This document shows positions 1-12,377 of a stretch of 64,000 nucleotides of DNA, piece by piece. A model generated the notes under the pieces. That model was not told the origin of the DNA. It saw nothing but the letters and a program-made list of their open reading frames with translations, and searched no databases. The stretch's first letter is position 1, and every line of letters begins with the position of its first letter. The DNA comes from Sanguinoderma infundibulare (taxonomy: Eukaryota > Basidiomycota > Agaricomycetes > Polyporales > Polyporaceae): assembly GCA_032821775.1 (NCBI GenBank), contig JAVLRN010000009.1, forward strand, positions 2,046,001 to 2,110,000, written 5' to 3'. The translations under genes were made by a program, and so were the position numbers.

Positions 1-1020
1 GCAGGTTATGCGGGCTTACGCGTCCCAAACAGAACGCAGCCCCCGTCCTGGAGACTGAGTCGCCATACTGGATATACCGTTACGACCGGCCTGAGCTCCC
101 CGGAAAGTGGACGAAGATCCTGCCCGAGAAGGAGACGGACGTGGTTTGCCCGCATCCACGGTATGCGCACCAGACGGTGTACGACTGTATGTCGGGCATC
201 GTGTATATGCATGGCGGGAATGCTGGACTTGGACATGACGAGGGTGACCATGATCATGATCACGAACCGCGGCCGTCATCTTCTGGTGCTGATGCGGAGC
301 CACGAGGGAATGCGTCTCGTTCGCCGAGGGATGCGGATACGGAGAGGAGGTTAGATGATTTCTGGCGTATGGAGATCGTACGGTATGTTCTCGTAATCAC
401 AGCGTTGGCGACATCGCTGATAGTTTGCATAGACCAAGCAACGAGGAGATCGTACGACGGGCGTTATACGAGATCAGGCAGCAGCAGTGAGCATGGCTCA
501 TACAATTCTTCCCTTCCCCCCAATTTAACACTTCTTTCACAGGTTTAGAGAGATGTGCGAGGACGGGCCTTCCATCAAAGCCCTCACGTTCCTGCAGACC
601 CGCGTCTCGTCTGTCGTGAATCACGAAGATCCCGACGAGGCCAAGGTCTTCCGCGCCCTCCTCTCGGCGCACCTGCTGGCAGCGCCCCTGCGCCCAACAG
701 TCCCCACCAGGTCGGGTACCAGCACCCCAACCACGGTGCGTGCTAGCACGAGTTCCCCTGCAGCTCCAGGTGGGCGCGCGGACAGCCCTCCACCGCGCAA
801 GCGGTCTCGCCCGAGCTCGCCCATCCCTGATGCAGCAGGTGCACCGGTCATCCGGTTAGACGAGGACCCAGTGGAGGAGGGCGGGAGCCCGCCGTCCCCA
901 GAGCGGTATCGGCAGCGGACGATGATGTTCGAGAAGCTGCTCGGGTTCGTGAACGAGGATGCGAAGCAGCCGGATATGAACCTGATGGACATGCTATCGA
1001 CGGACGGGTTGGTGATTTGA
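1..1020 (+). CDS. Muskelin-like kelch protein (3' part only)
   Basis: Exons 3-382, 433-486 and 543-1020; bases 1-2 finish a codon begun outside the window. About 303 C-terminal residues are visible. The first exon carries kelch-type sequence (HPRYAHQTVYD, then YMHGGNAG) and ends in RRLDDFWRMEIVR. Small exon 2 reads NEEIVRRALYEIRQQ and runs into FREMCEDGP, followed by a helical segment (KALTFLQTRVSSVV). The end, FVNEDAKQPDMNLMDML, resembles the muskelin C-terminus. Muskelin is a kelch-repeat protein and, in animals, a substrate receptor of the CTLH/GID ubiquitin ligase; the same role here is inference. A Pro/Ser-rich insert (roughly 700-900) and a His/Asp tract (HDEGDHDHDHEP) are lineage-specific low complexity. 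The identification rests on family memory, not on a search. Confidence 0.8.
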
Positions 1021-1307
1021 ATATTGAGCTGTCGTACGGTTGCATCGGTTCGGTATGAACGTTCACATCTTGTATTTTTGGTTTTGCAATTGTTGCGTGC
1101 TTTGTACATTTTGGTTCGTTTCTCGTCTATGCCATTGAATGTACGTATGATTGTTTTACTTTCGCATGCTTCTGTAGGTCTTGTGTAGCATTGAATAGGG
1201 ACTTTGGTACATTGGAACAATACGCATTACAGTAGCCGGTCTCCCCCTCGTCCTTTGCTTGTATCTTCTCCTATAGCACAGTCGCCCGTTCAGACAATGA
1301 TTTTGAT

Positions 1308-1956
1308 TTACTCATCGAGGTTGATCGCGCGGCCAAACTTGGCGTACAGCGTGACCTTGAGCTCCTTCATGGCCTTCCCGCACTCCTCTGCGCTGGACGT
1401 GCACTTTTCGAGTTCGTCGTTGAGTGCGGAGAGGTCCATTTCTAGCCGCTTGACCGCTCGTGGGTGGGGTAGATGGATGAACGCTTCGCCGATCTTGTAC
1501 CTGCCCGAACGAAAACGGAGGCATTGAGCAGGATGAATGGGGGAATTGTGGGAGATGACAGGACGTACATCACGGATTGATCCTCGTCCGCGAGCTCGAG
1601 CTCCATCGAGATGTCATCCAGGGCCTCCTTCTCCGCCTATGCAGACAAGGCGAGCGTTCAAGCCAGTACGACGCGAGTAATGAGTGGGGGCGACATACCT
1701 TCAGCGCCTTGATCTTCTCCTCAATCGACTGCAATCGCCCGTTGAGCTTCGAGAAGGTGCTGATCCTCTGCTGGTCCTCTGGCGGCAGCGCGGCATGAGC
1801 ATTCTTGCAGCCCCAGCTGCAGCGTACCAGACGGAGAGCGCGTACCCCAAGTCACTTCGGTGTTGTCGTCGTTTTCGTCTTCTTGCGGAAGCTGACGGGC
1901 AGGTTAGCTGGCGACGGGGAAACTGGTGTTGAAGACGGCGTACTTGCCATGCGCAT
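1308..1956 (-). CDS. GIM3: Prefoldin subunit 4
   Basis: Five exons (transcript order): 1956-1948, 1891-1846, 1778-1699, 1636-1569 and 1500-1308, giving 131 residues, the usual size for this subunit. Diagnostic segments are EVTWEDQQRISTFSKLN near the N-terminus and LYAKFGRAINLDE at the C-terminus, with two long amphipathic helices between. Prefoldin is a cytosolic hexameric co-chaperone that passes unfolded actin and tubulin to the CCT chaperonin; subunit 4 is one of its beta-type subunits. The first exon codes only Met-Arg-Met. It joins exon 2 through an intron starting GCAAGT instead of GT, the only join found that avoids a TAA and gives the family N-terminus. The other three introns are GT-AG. 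The gene shares a 361-bp upstream region with the divergent sphingosine-1-phosphate lyase gene. Confidence 0.9.
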
Positions 1957-2317
1957 TGTGGTTACGGTCGCTGAGCAAGGGATATCTATTTAGTCCAGCC
2001 TGCGACTCTGTGATTTCGATAATTCGAGGTTTTCAGCGGGTCTTATCTTCCGGGCCGATTTTAAAGACCGGTTGCCGAGGGTCGACGCAATGTCTGGCCT
2101 GACATGGCCCGATCAGGCAGCGGCTCAGACTCAGAGTCTCTGGCGCGGCCGACGCAGTGATGCTAGGCCGACTTTTGTTCCGACCTCTCATTCTCATTGT
2201 CCTGCGTGTCTGCGCCAGACGCGTCCCTTGAATCACTTTGGCCGTGCGGGCAGGTCATCATCCTACCACCATTCCCGTGAAAGCACATCGCAAACAGGAA
2301 TCACGAGCTTGAGCCAG
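1957..2317. promoter_or_regulatory. Divergent intergenic region PFD4 / SPL
   Basis: This short spacer lies between two start codons on opposite strands, so it should hold both promoters. I see no convincing TATA box and no ORF resembling a protein family. Confidence 0.5.
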
Positions 2318-4468
2318 ATGAGCTCTGCAAGCCCCGTTGGCCTTGTCACGGCGGCCAAGTCCGCGGTCGCGCTGCTCTCTCCGCTGGGACGCACGCCATG
2401 GCAGAACTTCGCGAACGCGGTCGTCGTCTACTTCGTCCTCTCGCGCCTGCTCAAGGCTCACCGGCATCTGCGCGCAAGAGGCGTCGTGCAGACTACGCAT
2501 GACTTCTATCGTTGGGTCGTCCAGGCATGTATGATCGGTCGTGCTTACCGTATGCTATCTGTCTTACCGACTCGTGTGGCAGGAAGCGGTATTGCTCGCA
2601 CTCCGCCTGCCTTCCGCGCAGAAGAAAGTCGAGACGGAGCTCGGCAAGGCCAGGTTGGACATGGAGAAGAAGATGGTCCCCCAGGGGCCCAACGTGACCC
2701 GCCATCTGTCTCTCCCCGTTCAGGGACACGAGAAGGACTGGATCCTTTCCGAGATGGCAAAGATGGACGCGGAAGCCGGCGAACATGCCAACTGGAAGGA
2801 TGGCAGGGTTTCCGGCGCAGTGTACCGTGAGTCCCAATCCCAGTGGTACTCTCTCCTCTCACATTGAATGCGATGGATCCGTTCACTCCTGTATGGACAG
2901 ACGGCGGAGACGATATGCAACAAGTCATTGTTGCCGCGTTTGAGCGGTACTCCATCTCCAACCCGTTGCACCCCGATGTCTTCCCGGCCGTACGCAAGAT
3001 GGAGGCGGAGATCGTCGCAATGTGCCTCAAGATGTACAACAACCCCGCCGGTGCCGGTGTGACTACCTCAGGAGGGACAGAGTCTATCATCATGGCCGTC
3101 AAGACGTATCGCGACTGGGCAAGGGCTACCAAGGGCATCACCGAGCCTGAGATGTAAGCCTTTGTTCCCCTGAATGACACCTTGTTGTAGTTGAATACAT
3201 GCTTCCCAAGCGTCATTCCTATATCTGCGCATGCCGCATTCGACAAGGGTGCCGCATACATGGGTATCAAGGTGCACTCAATCCCGGTCCATCCCGAAAC
3301 GCGCCAAGTCGACATCAACCGTGTTCGGCGAGCTATTAACCCCAACACCATTCTGGTGAGTGCATCCATATCCGTAGACGGAAGCTCGTCCATACTCAGC
3401 GCAAACCGCAGCTCGTTGGCTCCGCCGTGAACTTCCCCGACGGCTGCCAGGATGACATCGTCGCGTTGGGCAAGCTCGCGTCCAAGTACAAGGTCAGCCT
3501 GCACGTCGACTGCTGCCTGGGCAGCTTCATCGTGCCGTTCCTTGAGGAGGCAGGATTCCCCGTCGAGCCGTTTGACTTTAGGGTTCAGGGTGTCACCAGT
3601 ATCAGCTGCGACACACATAAGGTCCGCATATACCCAAAACTGTTTGCGTTCGGACCATATCCTCATATCCTCTTATACAGTACGGCTTCGCGCCCAAGGG
3701 CAACTCAGTCATCATGTACAAGGATGCAGAGCTTCGCCGCTTCCAGTACTACGTTAACCCGGACTGGGTCGGCGGTGTCTACGCCAGCCCCAGTATCGCC
3801 GGCTCACGGTGTGTCTTCCCAGAGTCCGTGTTGTCTATCGCATTGTCTCAACTTGTCTGCCACCTCCAGTCCCGGCGCACTCATCGCTGGCACGTGGGCC
3901 GCGATGCAATACATGGGCCACAACGGGTATCTCGAGTCTTGCAAGTCGATCGTGACGGCGGCGAAGACGATTGCGCACAGGATCCGAACCGAGATTCCTG
4001 AGCTGCGCGTGCTCGGCAATCCGCCCGCGTCAGTCGTTGCGTTTGCCGCCGCACACGGGTCGGGCTTGAACGTGCTCGAGGTCGGGGACAAGATGAGCAA
4101 GCGCGGATGGCATCTGAATGCGATCAGCAAGCCCGCCGCGGTGCACGTCGCCGTGACGGTACGCCGTTTCTCTTTTGGGCTGTGTTGCCCCGAGGTACTG
4201 ATCGGTGGGTGTCATGCAGCGCCTGACGGTGCCGGTGGTGGACCAGCTCATCGCGGACCTGAAGGACGCAATTGGCGAAGCGAAGCTTGCGCCATCTGGC
4301 CAAGGCACGATGGTGCTACTCTACGGCGCGTGCCGCTTCTTTCGCATCCTCGTACGGGCTGAACTGATTTACCTTGGGGGCACAGGACTCGGCCAGTCGA
4401 GCCCCGTCGGGTCGACAATGGTTGGACGCGTCGCGGAAGCGTTCTTGGATACGTTGTACAAGGCATAA
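2318..4468 (+). CDS. DPL1: Sphingosine-1-phosphate lyase
   Basis: Nine exons: 2318-2524, 2583-2826, 2901-3153, 3211-3355, 3412-3621, 3681-3808, 3870-4158, 4220-4325 and 4386-4468, giving 554 residues. The enzyme is a PLP-dependent ER lyase that cleaves long-chain base phosphates to an aldehyde and phosphoethanolamine, the exit step of sphingolipid breakdown. A single N-terminal membrane anchor is visible (NFANAVVVYFVLSRLL, about residues 31-46). The group II decarboxylase fold shows SGAVYHGGDD, NNPAGAGVTTSGGTESI, ISAHAAFDKGAAYMGI and HVDCCLGSF. The PLP lysine sits in CDTHKYGFAPKG (Lys353, last codon of exon 5). The C-terminus LDTLYKA is typical. Introns 1 and 8 appear to begin with GC rather than GT. 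Intron 8 is 60 nt, in frame and free of stops, so its retention would add 20 residues. Confidence 0.93.
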
Positions 4469-7400
4469 ACCGCCGTACGCGTGCGGATTGGACTTTCGAC
4501 TGCTCTGGATCGGGTTCGGATATGGCCTTCGTTCTGTGGTATGCGATTGATTTCATTTCATGCTATCTTCTTACCTGCGAGTTCAGGCTCCTCCATTCCG
4601 GGGTCGCTTCATTGGGACCCGCGTGCGAGTGGTGCGGCTTCTCAGCTCGTCCCTTTATTGTACTCTCCGCTCAGGATGATCTATATATCCTGCCCTGTCA
4701 CAGACGTTCTATCAGTACGCCCGTTTCGTACTTCCGGTTTCGGACAATACGAGCGGGACACTGCGCTAATGTCAGGTTCCATCATCTTCTGGCACACCGA
4801 GAAGGCGCCTGCCCTTTTCTCTCCCACCAAATTCGAGCTCTCTCACCCTGTATGAGGAAGGCGCTGGGTCTAGACCGGTGACAATGACGATCCATACGTC
4901 GTTCTGTCCGGCGCACGGATACGCCTTGGCGAACCGCATGTTTTCTCTCAGGCTGGTTGCCCGTACAGCCCGATGCGTCTGGAGACGCGCCGCGGACCAC
5001 CTTCTGGCATCATAACCCCCTCCTTCGAGAATCCAGAACCCAGACTGACGGCATGCGTAGCACGAGTACGCCGCCTCGCCTCGCAGCTTCCATTCTGCCC
5101 ACACCGACCTGCCTTGTGCAGTACGAGGAGTCCGGCGTTGTGCGTTCGGCAATTCGCCTGTAGGCTGTCGGTGCACGCAGTCTGACGGCGTGTATGTGTG
5201 CGCAGGAGTATCCACGTGTATCCGTAGCCGTCCACCTTCGACTACCACGATAGTTATCGATATCCCTTCGACTTCGCCGCCCTGCCGGGTGGTCGAGGCG
5301 GTAACGATTGACGAAGCGGGCAGCTCGATAGCTGGGGGCCTCGACTGCGGACTGGATGAGTCCCGCAGGACGTTGAAGGTACCCTCGTATCGGACGCTGT
5401 TGCCTCTCGACTGTCAAATGGGAGTTCCATGGCTGTAGCGCGTTCGATAGCCCGGGCGTGGGAGATCGAGAAGACGGTCGGTCCAGATTGGAGCTCGAGA
5501 TACAGGGCGACTAGGGCAGTCGGCTAGCTATACTCTCTTTCTGTGAGAGCGTTGCGGAAGGAAGGTGTACTAGTACCTACTGAGTACGTACTAGGACGAT
5601 CGCAAGAAGCGCAGACCTGATAAAGGGCTGCTGTGGAATGTGCAGATAGGAAGGCGTCTTTGACTTGAGAGGTAGGACTAACCGCGACGGGCGCTGGGTG
5701 GCTCTGACCCGTGGCCGTTCAAGTTCGTCCCTGGCCTGCTTCCCCCCTGCAAATCGTACACACACCCCGCGTGGTGTTGCGAGCGAGCGAGAAATATGGC
5801 GTCGGTACCGAATCGTCATCATCTGTCGACCGTGCGCGTCCGTCGGCCGGCGACCATCGACGCGTTTGCATGCAGCACTGTACATAGGTTAAAACGTGTT
5901 CGGCTGGGGAGACGATCCGCGGCAACAATTGCATTTACATGATGGCAGTCGACTGGATCCGGGTGGCACACACCACCGTCCATCCACGATCCAACAAGCT
6001 CTTCCATCTTCTATCTCCATCTCCCAACACGAGAGCGCCCTCTCAGTGATGGGCCTATTGCAGTCCGCGCGTGAACGCGCGCGGGGCCCGACATGCGGGA
6101 AAGCGTCGAGCAAACGTGCGCACGCCGACGACGCGTCCCTTGCACGCACGATTGCATCCACTGTGCGCGCGACGGGCGTATCTCTTCGCGACGTGGCGGT
6201 CGTCGCGAGGAGCACTTACAAATCGCCCCCAGAATCATAGGAGGATGAAAGTAAGGCGAGAGCAGCTATCCGGACGGAGGCCTGTCGCGGTCTCGTACGC
6301 CCTGTCGCGCCCACGCCCCTTCGAACGCGAATTCCAGAGCCCCTCGAGCGAGGGGCGGAGCGAGTGCAAAATTTCCTGGCACGACGCAGCAGCGCGCGTA
6401 CCCATCGTCGCCAAGATACGACGGCTGCCGAAGCGCTAAGCATGCGGGTGAACGGCTGGGACGCGAAGGATGGCATGCGGCGCACGCTTCGAATCGTCGA
6501 TGGCGCGATGGCGCTGACTGCTGGGAGCAAGACGCGCGCGCCAAAGGGATAACCGTCACGGTTGGATCAAACCTCCGGCGTTTCCAGCGCCCCTGGGGTG
6601 CACACGGACTCGGATGCGGTGCAGAGTCCAGACCTATTGTACAATATCGCGATTCACGATGCAAGTCCCTCGAAATGTTGACGCAGCATTGGGTGGTTGT
6701 ATTCTTGAGACGAGAGCGGGGGGTTGTGTATACGTGATCTGGTAGGGGAAAGAAAGAACTGAGGACTTGCGAGGACTTGCATTCGCAGTTGGGAGTCGTC
6801 TAGACCGATCGTTAACTGTACTCGTGCGCGCCAGCGGTCGACCTCCGCAGGCTGAGGAAAATCACTCGCCCTCCGGTCGCGTTGCTCTTCTCAATCATAT
6901 ACCTGACAGAACAAGTAACGCATTCGCCTCTTTGGCGGGTGATACTTACACAACTGCACCGACCTCGAGCGGACACGTCTAGGGACAACGCAACAAGCAC
7001 GGTTCGGAAGGCTCCTCGGAGCCAGAAGAACGACGACAAAGCATGTCCAAGTCGGCGATGCACGCCGCTCGCGCAGCGCACAGGTCCCAGTCGACCAATC
7101 GAGACCGGCATGGTATCGCCAACCCAGAATCTCGCAATCCATCTGGAAGGGTTGGCAGATTGCAGATAGGCATCTGGATAATGAAGTCGACGGGCTTTTC
7201 GCACTGAGATATTCGTGATTGATTTCGTGATGACCAACTCGAAAGCGTCGAGACTCGCGGCTGCGCCGGTGCAGCCTCAGGAAGGAGGCACAACAGCTTT
7301 CCCGGAGAGTCCGCGGCAGGGCCCTTGGCGGTGATAAGAATCGTGAGTCAGCTAGACTATGGGCGAATGGAATAGTTGAACGTGCCTCTCCACAAGATGA

Positions 7401-9251
7401 TAGTTGTATGGTGTATCCGCCTCCGGAGGGACCTCGGCGGAATTCGCCTGCAGACGAACAAGATAACCAGTTCATGATACTTGGTATTGGTTGTGGCAGG
7501 CGCCGTTTACAAGGGGGCGGCGCTGTATAACCTTCCGTTCCAAATCGAACTGCACTGCGTGCGATCAAGATCGACGATGTCAGCGCAGGCGACACCGCCG
7601 ACGGCGCGCGGAGCGAACGCGAGCTCGTCCAGGAACGCTCGCGCCTCGAAATTTACTCGTGCAACGACCGGCGGACTGCGGACGAAAAGAGGGAAAGAAA
7701 AGGGAAGAAAATGGAGAAGGGTGATGAGCGTGAGAAGTATGTGCAGATCCTTTCACGCGCGATGGTAAATTCGATGGCATCCTGGAAAGTGGCCGGAGGA
7801 CGCGAGGAGTGAGAAACCGTGCGCCGTGCGCTCGCTCGATTGCTATCGCTGCGGCGTAGGTTTGGGCATAGCCTAGAGCACACATATGAGCATTCGAAGT
7901 GCCGCTGGTTGGGGAGGTGTCGTCTTCCAAACCGTATATTGGTGGAGTCGATACGAAGACAAAAGACGGTTCGCGAACTGTTGTATGACATTTGAATGGG
8001 TTGGAGTGGGAGCACTGGCAGCGAGGCGGACGTCGCGCGACCACTGGTCGAGAAACGAGGTTGCTTCGAACGGGAGACGGCTTGCCGAAGCCGTAGCATG
8101 GGACTCCATGAGGTGGTCACGATTCTCGATGCTGATACTAAGGGCAGGAGGGATCAGTCAAAATATGTGGCATCGTGTTGACAAACTCAAGGTTGGGCTG
8201 GCAGTGCAGAAAGGGCGACGGACTGGGTATATCATTCTATGACGAAGAGAACTACAGCACCGACCGGCACAGGGCCCAGGGACGCCCCGATAGCGTACAT
8301 CGAGCCGGAACCTCAGGCGTGCGGACGCTGAGCTGAGTTTGATGGACAGCGACGCAGATGGACCGCAGATGGACCGAGATGTGCCCGGGTTGGGAAAAGG
8401 GGTACGGTAAGGAGGGCCCGCTGAAGAAAGGCAGATGGCCAGAAGTTGGAGCCGAAGACGCAGGGAGAATCGTCGGCGTTCTCCAAAACCTTTGTGGCGC
8501 TCTTGCTTCTAGCACCGGGTTCAACGGCGCATGTAACCTGCGTGTGTGCCACTCGCCGCTGTCGACGTGGCGTGCGCTCGGAGGGCACAAGGATGCTGAG
8601 TACATATGGATATATGGACGCTAATGTGGTGGTTGCGTGGCCCGGGGGAGGAGGTGCCTGGATTCAAAAATAGTAATCGATGGAGATGTGTCTCTGAGAA
8701 ATGCAAGGGGATATGATGTCAACCCGCGGCGATAAGAGCGGGCGGTGTGAGGAGGACGCAAGGGGACGCATCGAGTCGCACAGGGGATGGAGGGGGATGG
8801 GGAGCAGCGGGGACGGCGAGGACTGATCCTCGCCGATTCCGACCGCCGCAGGCCCGGTGCGGCACGGAGCCGGACGGACCGGGGCCTGTGCAGGCCTATG
8901 ACGTCGGAAGAGGGCGATTACGGTTATCAAATTCGATGGCGATCTGTGCGGCTCGTGCCGGGTGTCCGAGGCAGAGGCGCGGGCGTGAGCAGCTGGATTA
9001 CTTTTCCCGGAAAACATAAATCGCGGACTGGATCTGGATGGCACCTTTCTCAGCTCCCGCTCGTCACCGCCGCTGTGCGAGGGAGAGTCGGAGGGAGTCT
9101 TTCGGCCTTGTCTTTCGCCCCGTTCGAGCTCGCAGCGACAAGGCCGAGCCCCCGGCCGCTTCGATCGCTCCCGACCGCACACATTCGTATCCAACCCTCG
9201 TCCTTTCTTCGCCCTTCCCAGCTTCTTGTTTTCTTCGGTTCTTTTCCCCCC
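4469..9251. other. Long region without a recognisable gene
   Basis: About 4.8 kb separates the lyase from the arrestin gene. Many ORFs of 60-230 codons exist on both strands, but none looks like a known family, joins neighbours through plausible introns, or stands apart from the overlapping ORFs expected in GC-rich DNA. I saw no transposon ends, tRNA or tandem arrays. The last 250 bp are CT-rich, like a fungal promoter or 5' leader of the arrestin gene. Long non-coding RNA or very short proteins cannot be excluded. Confidence 0.5.
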
Positions 9252-12200
9252 ATGTCTTATGTACTTCATCGGCCCCCCTCCCCTCCTCCGCCCAGAGAGG
9301 AGGACGCTCTTCACGCCGCCCTCCATGCTGCTTTGCGGCCCTTCGACCCCAACCCAGTTCTCCCCCCTCCACCAGAGCTCGTCCCTCACGCGCCCCATAC
9401 CCGCGACCGCCACGACATGCCCCACAAGGAGAAGACAGACAAGCATCCCCACCTCGAGATTCATGTCAACTCCGACGTACTCTGTCTCCGCGGCACCGGC
9501 ACAGACGTCCACCCTGCCCTGCTTAGCGGAAACGTAGTCCTCCATCTCACAGAGGCCACCTCCATCAAGGAAATCACGCTCCAGTTCAGAGGCAAAGCTC
9601 GCTTGCCCACCTCTGCGGCAGAACCGTGAGTATCCTCCATTACGTCCTTTGCTCCCTTTCACCCTCGCCTCTCTTTCATCTCCATATGACCCCCTCGCCT
9701 TTCGTGCCGACCTTTCGAGCCCCGTTCGCACAGCGCGTCATCCCATTCACCGCACCCAACTACCCTTCTCGTCTTCTCGGGCTAACCGCCGGAAGCCGCG
9801 GATTGCCAAGTAGTGTCTTCCAAGCATTTAATATGTTCTCTGCCTTTTGTGCACGAGACGCATGCTATCCTTCCAGAACGGCCATCCACGGCTTCTCTCC
9901 TTAATTGACCGCTCAACTTGGAATTGCTGTCTGCGGATTTAGAGCTAACCGCCTTGCGTCGTCAGCCTCTCTCTCAGCTCTTCCCAGCTGACCTACGTCG
10001 TTTGCAATCATGAGTGGTCCTTCCTCGAGGGCGACAAACATCACGCGCACACCCTCAAGGCCGGCCGCCATCTCTTCCCCTTCCAACTCCAGATCGGCGG
10101 TTCCCTTCCCTCGTCCATCTATACCTCTGCACTTGGCGGCGCATCCGTTCAATACAAACTTCGCGCACACGCCGTCCGCGGCGGCTTCGGTCTCACCCAC
10201 CGCGATCTCACCGAGGTCCACCCTGTGACCATCATGCGCGGATTCGGCTCAGAAGCTCTCGAGTTCCAGCAGACGCTCGAAATCGAGAACACTTGGCCCG
10301 AGAAGCTCATGTACTCCATCATGATTCCCCACAAAGCTTGGGCCGCCGGAGACAAGTTGTCCGCCGTCGTGAAGTTCCAACCGCTCGTCAAGGGGGCCCG
10401 CGTGCTCCACGTTACGACGACAGTGAACGAAACCGTCAAGCTATGGGCCCGCACCGGCTGCCAGGAGAACACAAGGGCCATCGCCAGCACAAGACACGAC
10501 ATAATCGACGGCAAGGCCGTTTGCGTCGATGAGCAACAACATCGGTTCCGCGTGCCCCTCCTCCATGGGAACGGTCATTCTCACTCTCACTCGCATTCGC
10601 TCTCACATTCATATCCTCACGGTGGTCGTCATTCCGGTGGGACGACACCTAACACTCCCGGACACTCACAGCCTCACCACGCCAGCGGTCATGGTTACTT
10701 TCCTGCAGCGGCATCGACTAGCTCAAGGCCCCAGTCGCCCTCGCACACCCCAGTAGAATTTGCGCCGCTCGCCGCGACCACCACCCGCTCGTCCTCATCG
10801 AGTGGTGGCGCCACGCATTCTCCCCTACAAACGAGTCCTGAAGCGTCAACGCAGCCATCCGCCAACACGAGTTCGGTCCACCTCCCACCTCAAGCTGGGC
10901 CGTCTTCGGAGCCGTTGGAACAGGCGGAGGTATCAACCGATGTTATCACCACGCTGAACATTACCGTACCGCTCCTCGCGACGCCAAGCCATTCTCTTGA
11001 GGTCCGTGTTCCTGACTTTGAGCTTAAGCTTGTTTTACCGCCGCTGACGTCGATGATTAGCCCATTCAAGTCTCACACCGTGTGCGCTGGTCGATCCTCA
11101 TCGCGAACCTCGACGGGCACACTTCGGAGCTACGTTGTTCACTGCCGATCCAAGTCCTCGACAGCCGCCTCACAGAGGAAGCCCGCGCGGCAACGCTCGC
11201 GACGCGCAGGCTGCTGCTCGGCTCCGCTGACGTCGACGGCGGCGAAGCAGTGATCGGCGAGGAAGAAGAAGACGCAGACGCCCTTCCATCGTACCCGTCA
11301 CACGTCAGGGACCGCGTCGCGAACGCGTACCTCCCCGACTCGGCCACGATGCGCGTCGCGAACGCGTGGGTCGTGAACGGGATCAGCCCCACGATGCCGG
11401 AGCGTTCCGCACACCTGCTCCAGGCGTCTGCACTGCACTCCGAGGTGCCCAGTGGGATGGCGAGCCCCGCTGTGTACGAGACGTGGCAGGTTGGGCCGGG
11501 TAACCGGGACAGCAGGCCACCACGCAGCGACCACCTCCCACACGAGCCGCCTGAGGGCTCTACACCGCTCGAGTGGGTCAACACGGAGCTGCTGCTCAGT
11601 CTGGGACGCGAGGCTCCAGAGGCGCCCATCCTCCAGCGGACGACACCCCCGAGCAGGACGCCCCCAGAGCACAGCGCGCGCGCGAGCAGGCACGGCAGTC
11701 GCTTCCCGAGCCGACACGCGAGCCGGACGAACAGTCGCGCAGCGTCGCCCGAGCGGAGCTCGACCGACCTCTCATCCGCGTCCGCGTCAGTGTCGAGCGG
11801 ACTGAGCAGCGGAGGGGGAGAGCGCGCGAGGAGCCGATCGATGGAGGAGACGTTCGTCCACAGCCACGGGACGGCGAGCAGGAACACGCACGGGCTGTTC
11901 AACATCGCAATGCGGCCGTTCACGTCCCTCACCTCGACGTTCAGCCTCGGCGGGTCGCGCTCGACGAACCTCGCCGCGCTGGCGTTGGCGAGCGGGACGG
12001 GTAGCCCAGTGGGGGGCTCTGGGGCGCAGACTCCTGCGCTGGGCGCGGGCCCGATGGTGCCGCCGGAGCCGATGACGACGCAGGAGATGCTGCACCACGC
12101 GTTCACCCAGGTGCCGGACTACGACATGGCGAGCCGCGGATTCTTAGGCGGGGGCATCATCCCGCTTTCGAGCTTGAGGGACCTGCCGACGTACGAGAGC

Positions 12201-12377
12201 GTCGCGGCCTCGGGGACGCGGGGGACCGCGGGCGCGATCGGGGCGGGGGAGAGGAGCTTCAGCGAGGGAGACCTGGCGGGCATGTTTGCGGCGCACGGGC
12301 TGGGGACGGTGCGTCCTCCGAGGGCGCACGCGCGGTCATCGTTGGGGAGCTCTGTGGCGGCCGTCGCGTCGCCTTGA
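9252..12377 (+). CDS. Alpha-arrestin (ROD1/ROG3-type trafficking adaptor)
   Basis: Exons 9252-9625, 9966-11001 and 11061-12377, giving 908 residues. Alpha-arrestins are cytosolic adaptors that link plasma-membrane transporters to a Nedd4/Rsp5 ubiquitin ligase for endocytosis. The arrestin N-fold is seen in ALLSGNVVLHL, KEITLQFRGKARLP, YVVCNHEWSFLEG, HTLKAGRHLFPFQLQIGGSL and SVQYKLRAHAVR. The C-fold includes NTWPEKLMYSIMIPHKAWAA and SHRVRWSILIANLDGHTSEL, the latter recovered only after removing a 59-nt intron. A His/Ser-rich insert lies near residues 325-350 and the last 450 residues are Ser/Pro/Gly-rich. I find LPSY and LPTY but no strict PPxY motif, so the ligase contact is uncertain. A Met at 9417 is an alternative start just before the conserved fold. 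Intron 1 (340 nt) is unusually long for this locus. Confidence 0.88.

Noticed and set aside
2545..3666. 373-codon minus-strand ORF across the lyase gene
   Set aside because: It spans both exons and introns of the lyase on the other strand; nothing protein-like was found.
6891..7595. 234-codon minus-strand ORF in the gene desert
   Set aside because: Ser/Arg/Cys-rich composition without motifs; competing ORFs exist in several frames.
8664..9731. 355-codon minus-strand ORF over the arrestin start
   Set aside because: It overlaps the arrestin first exon in antisense and has low-complexity Arg/Gly/Ser content with no domain.
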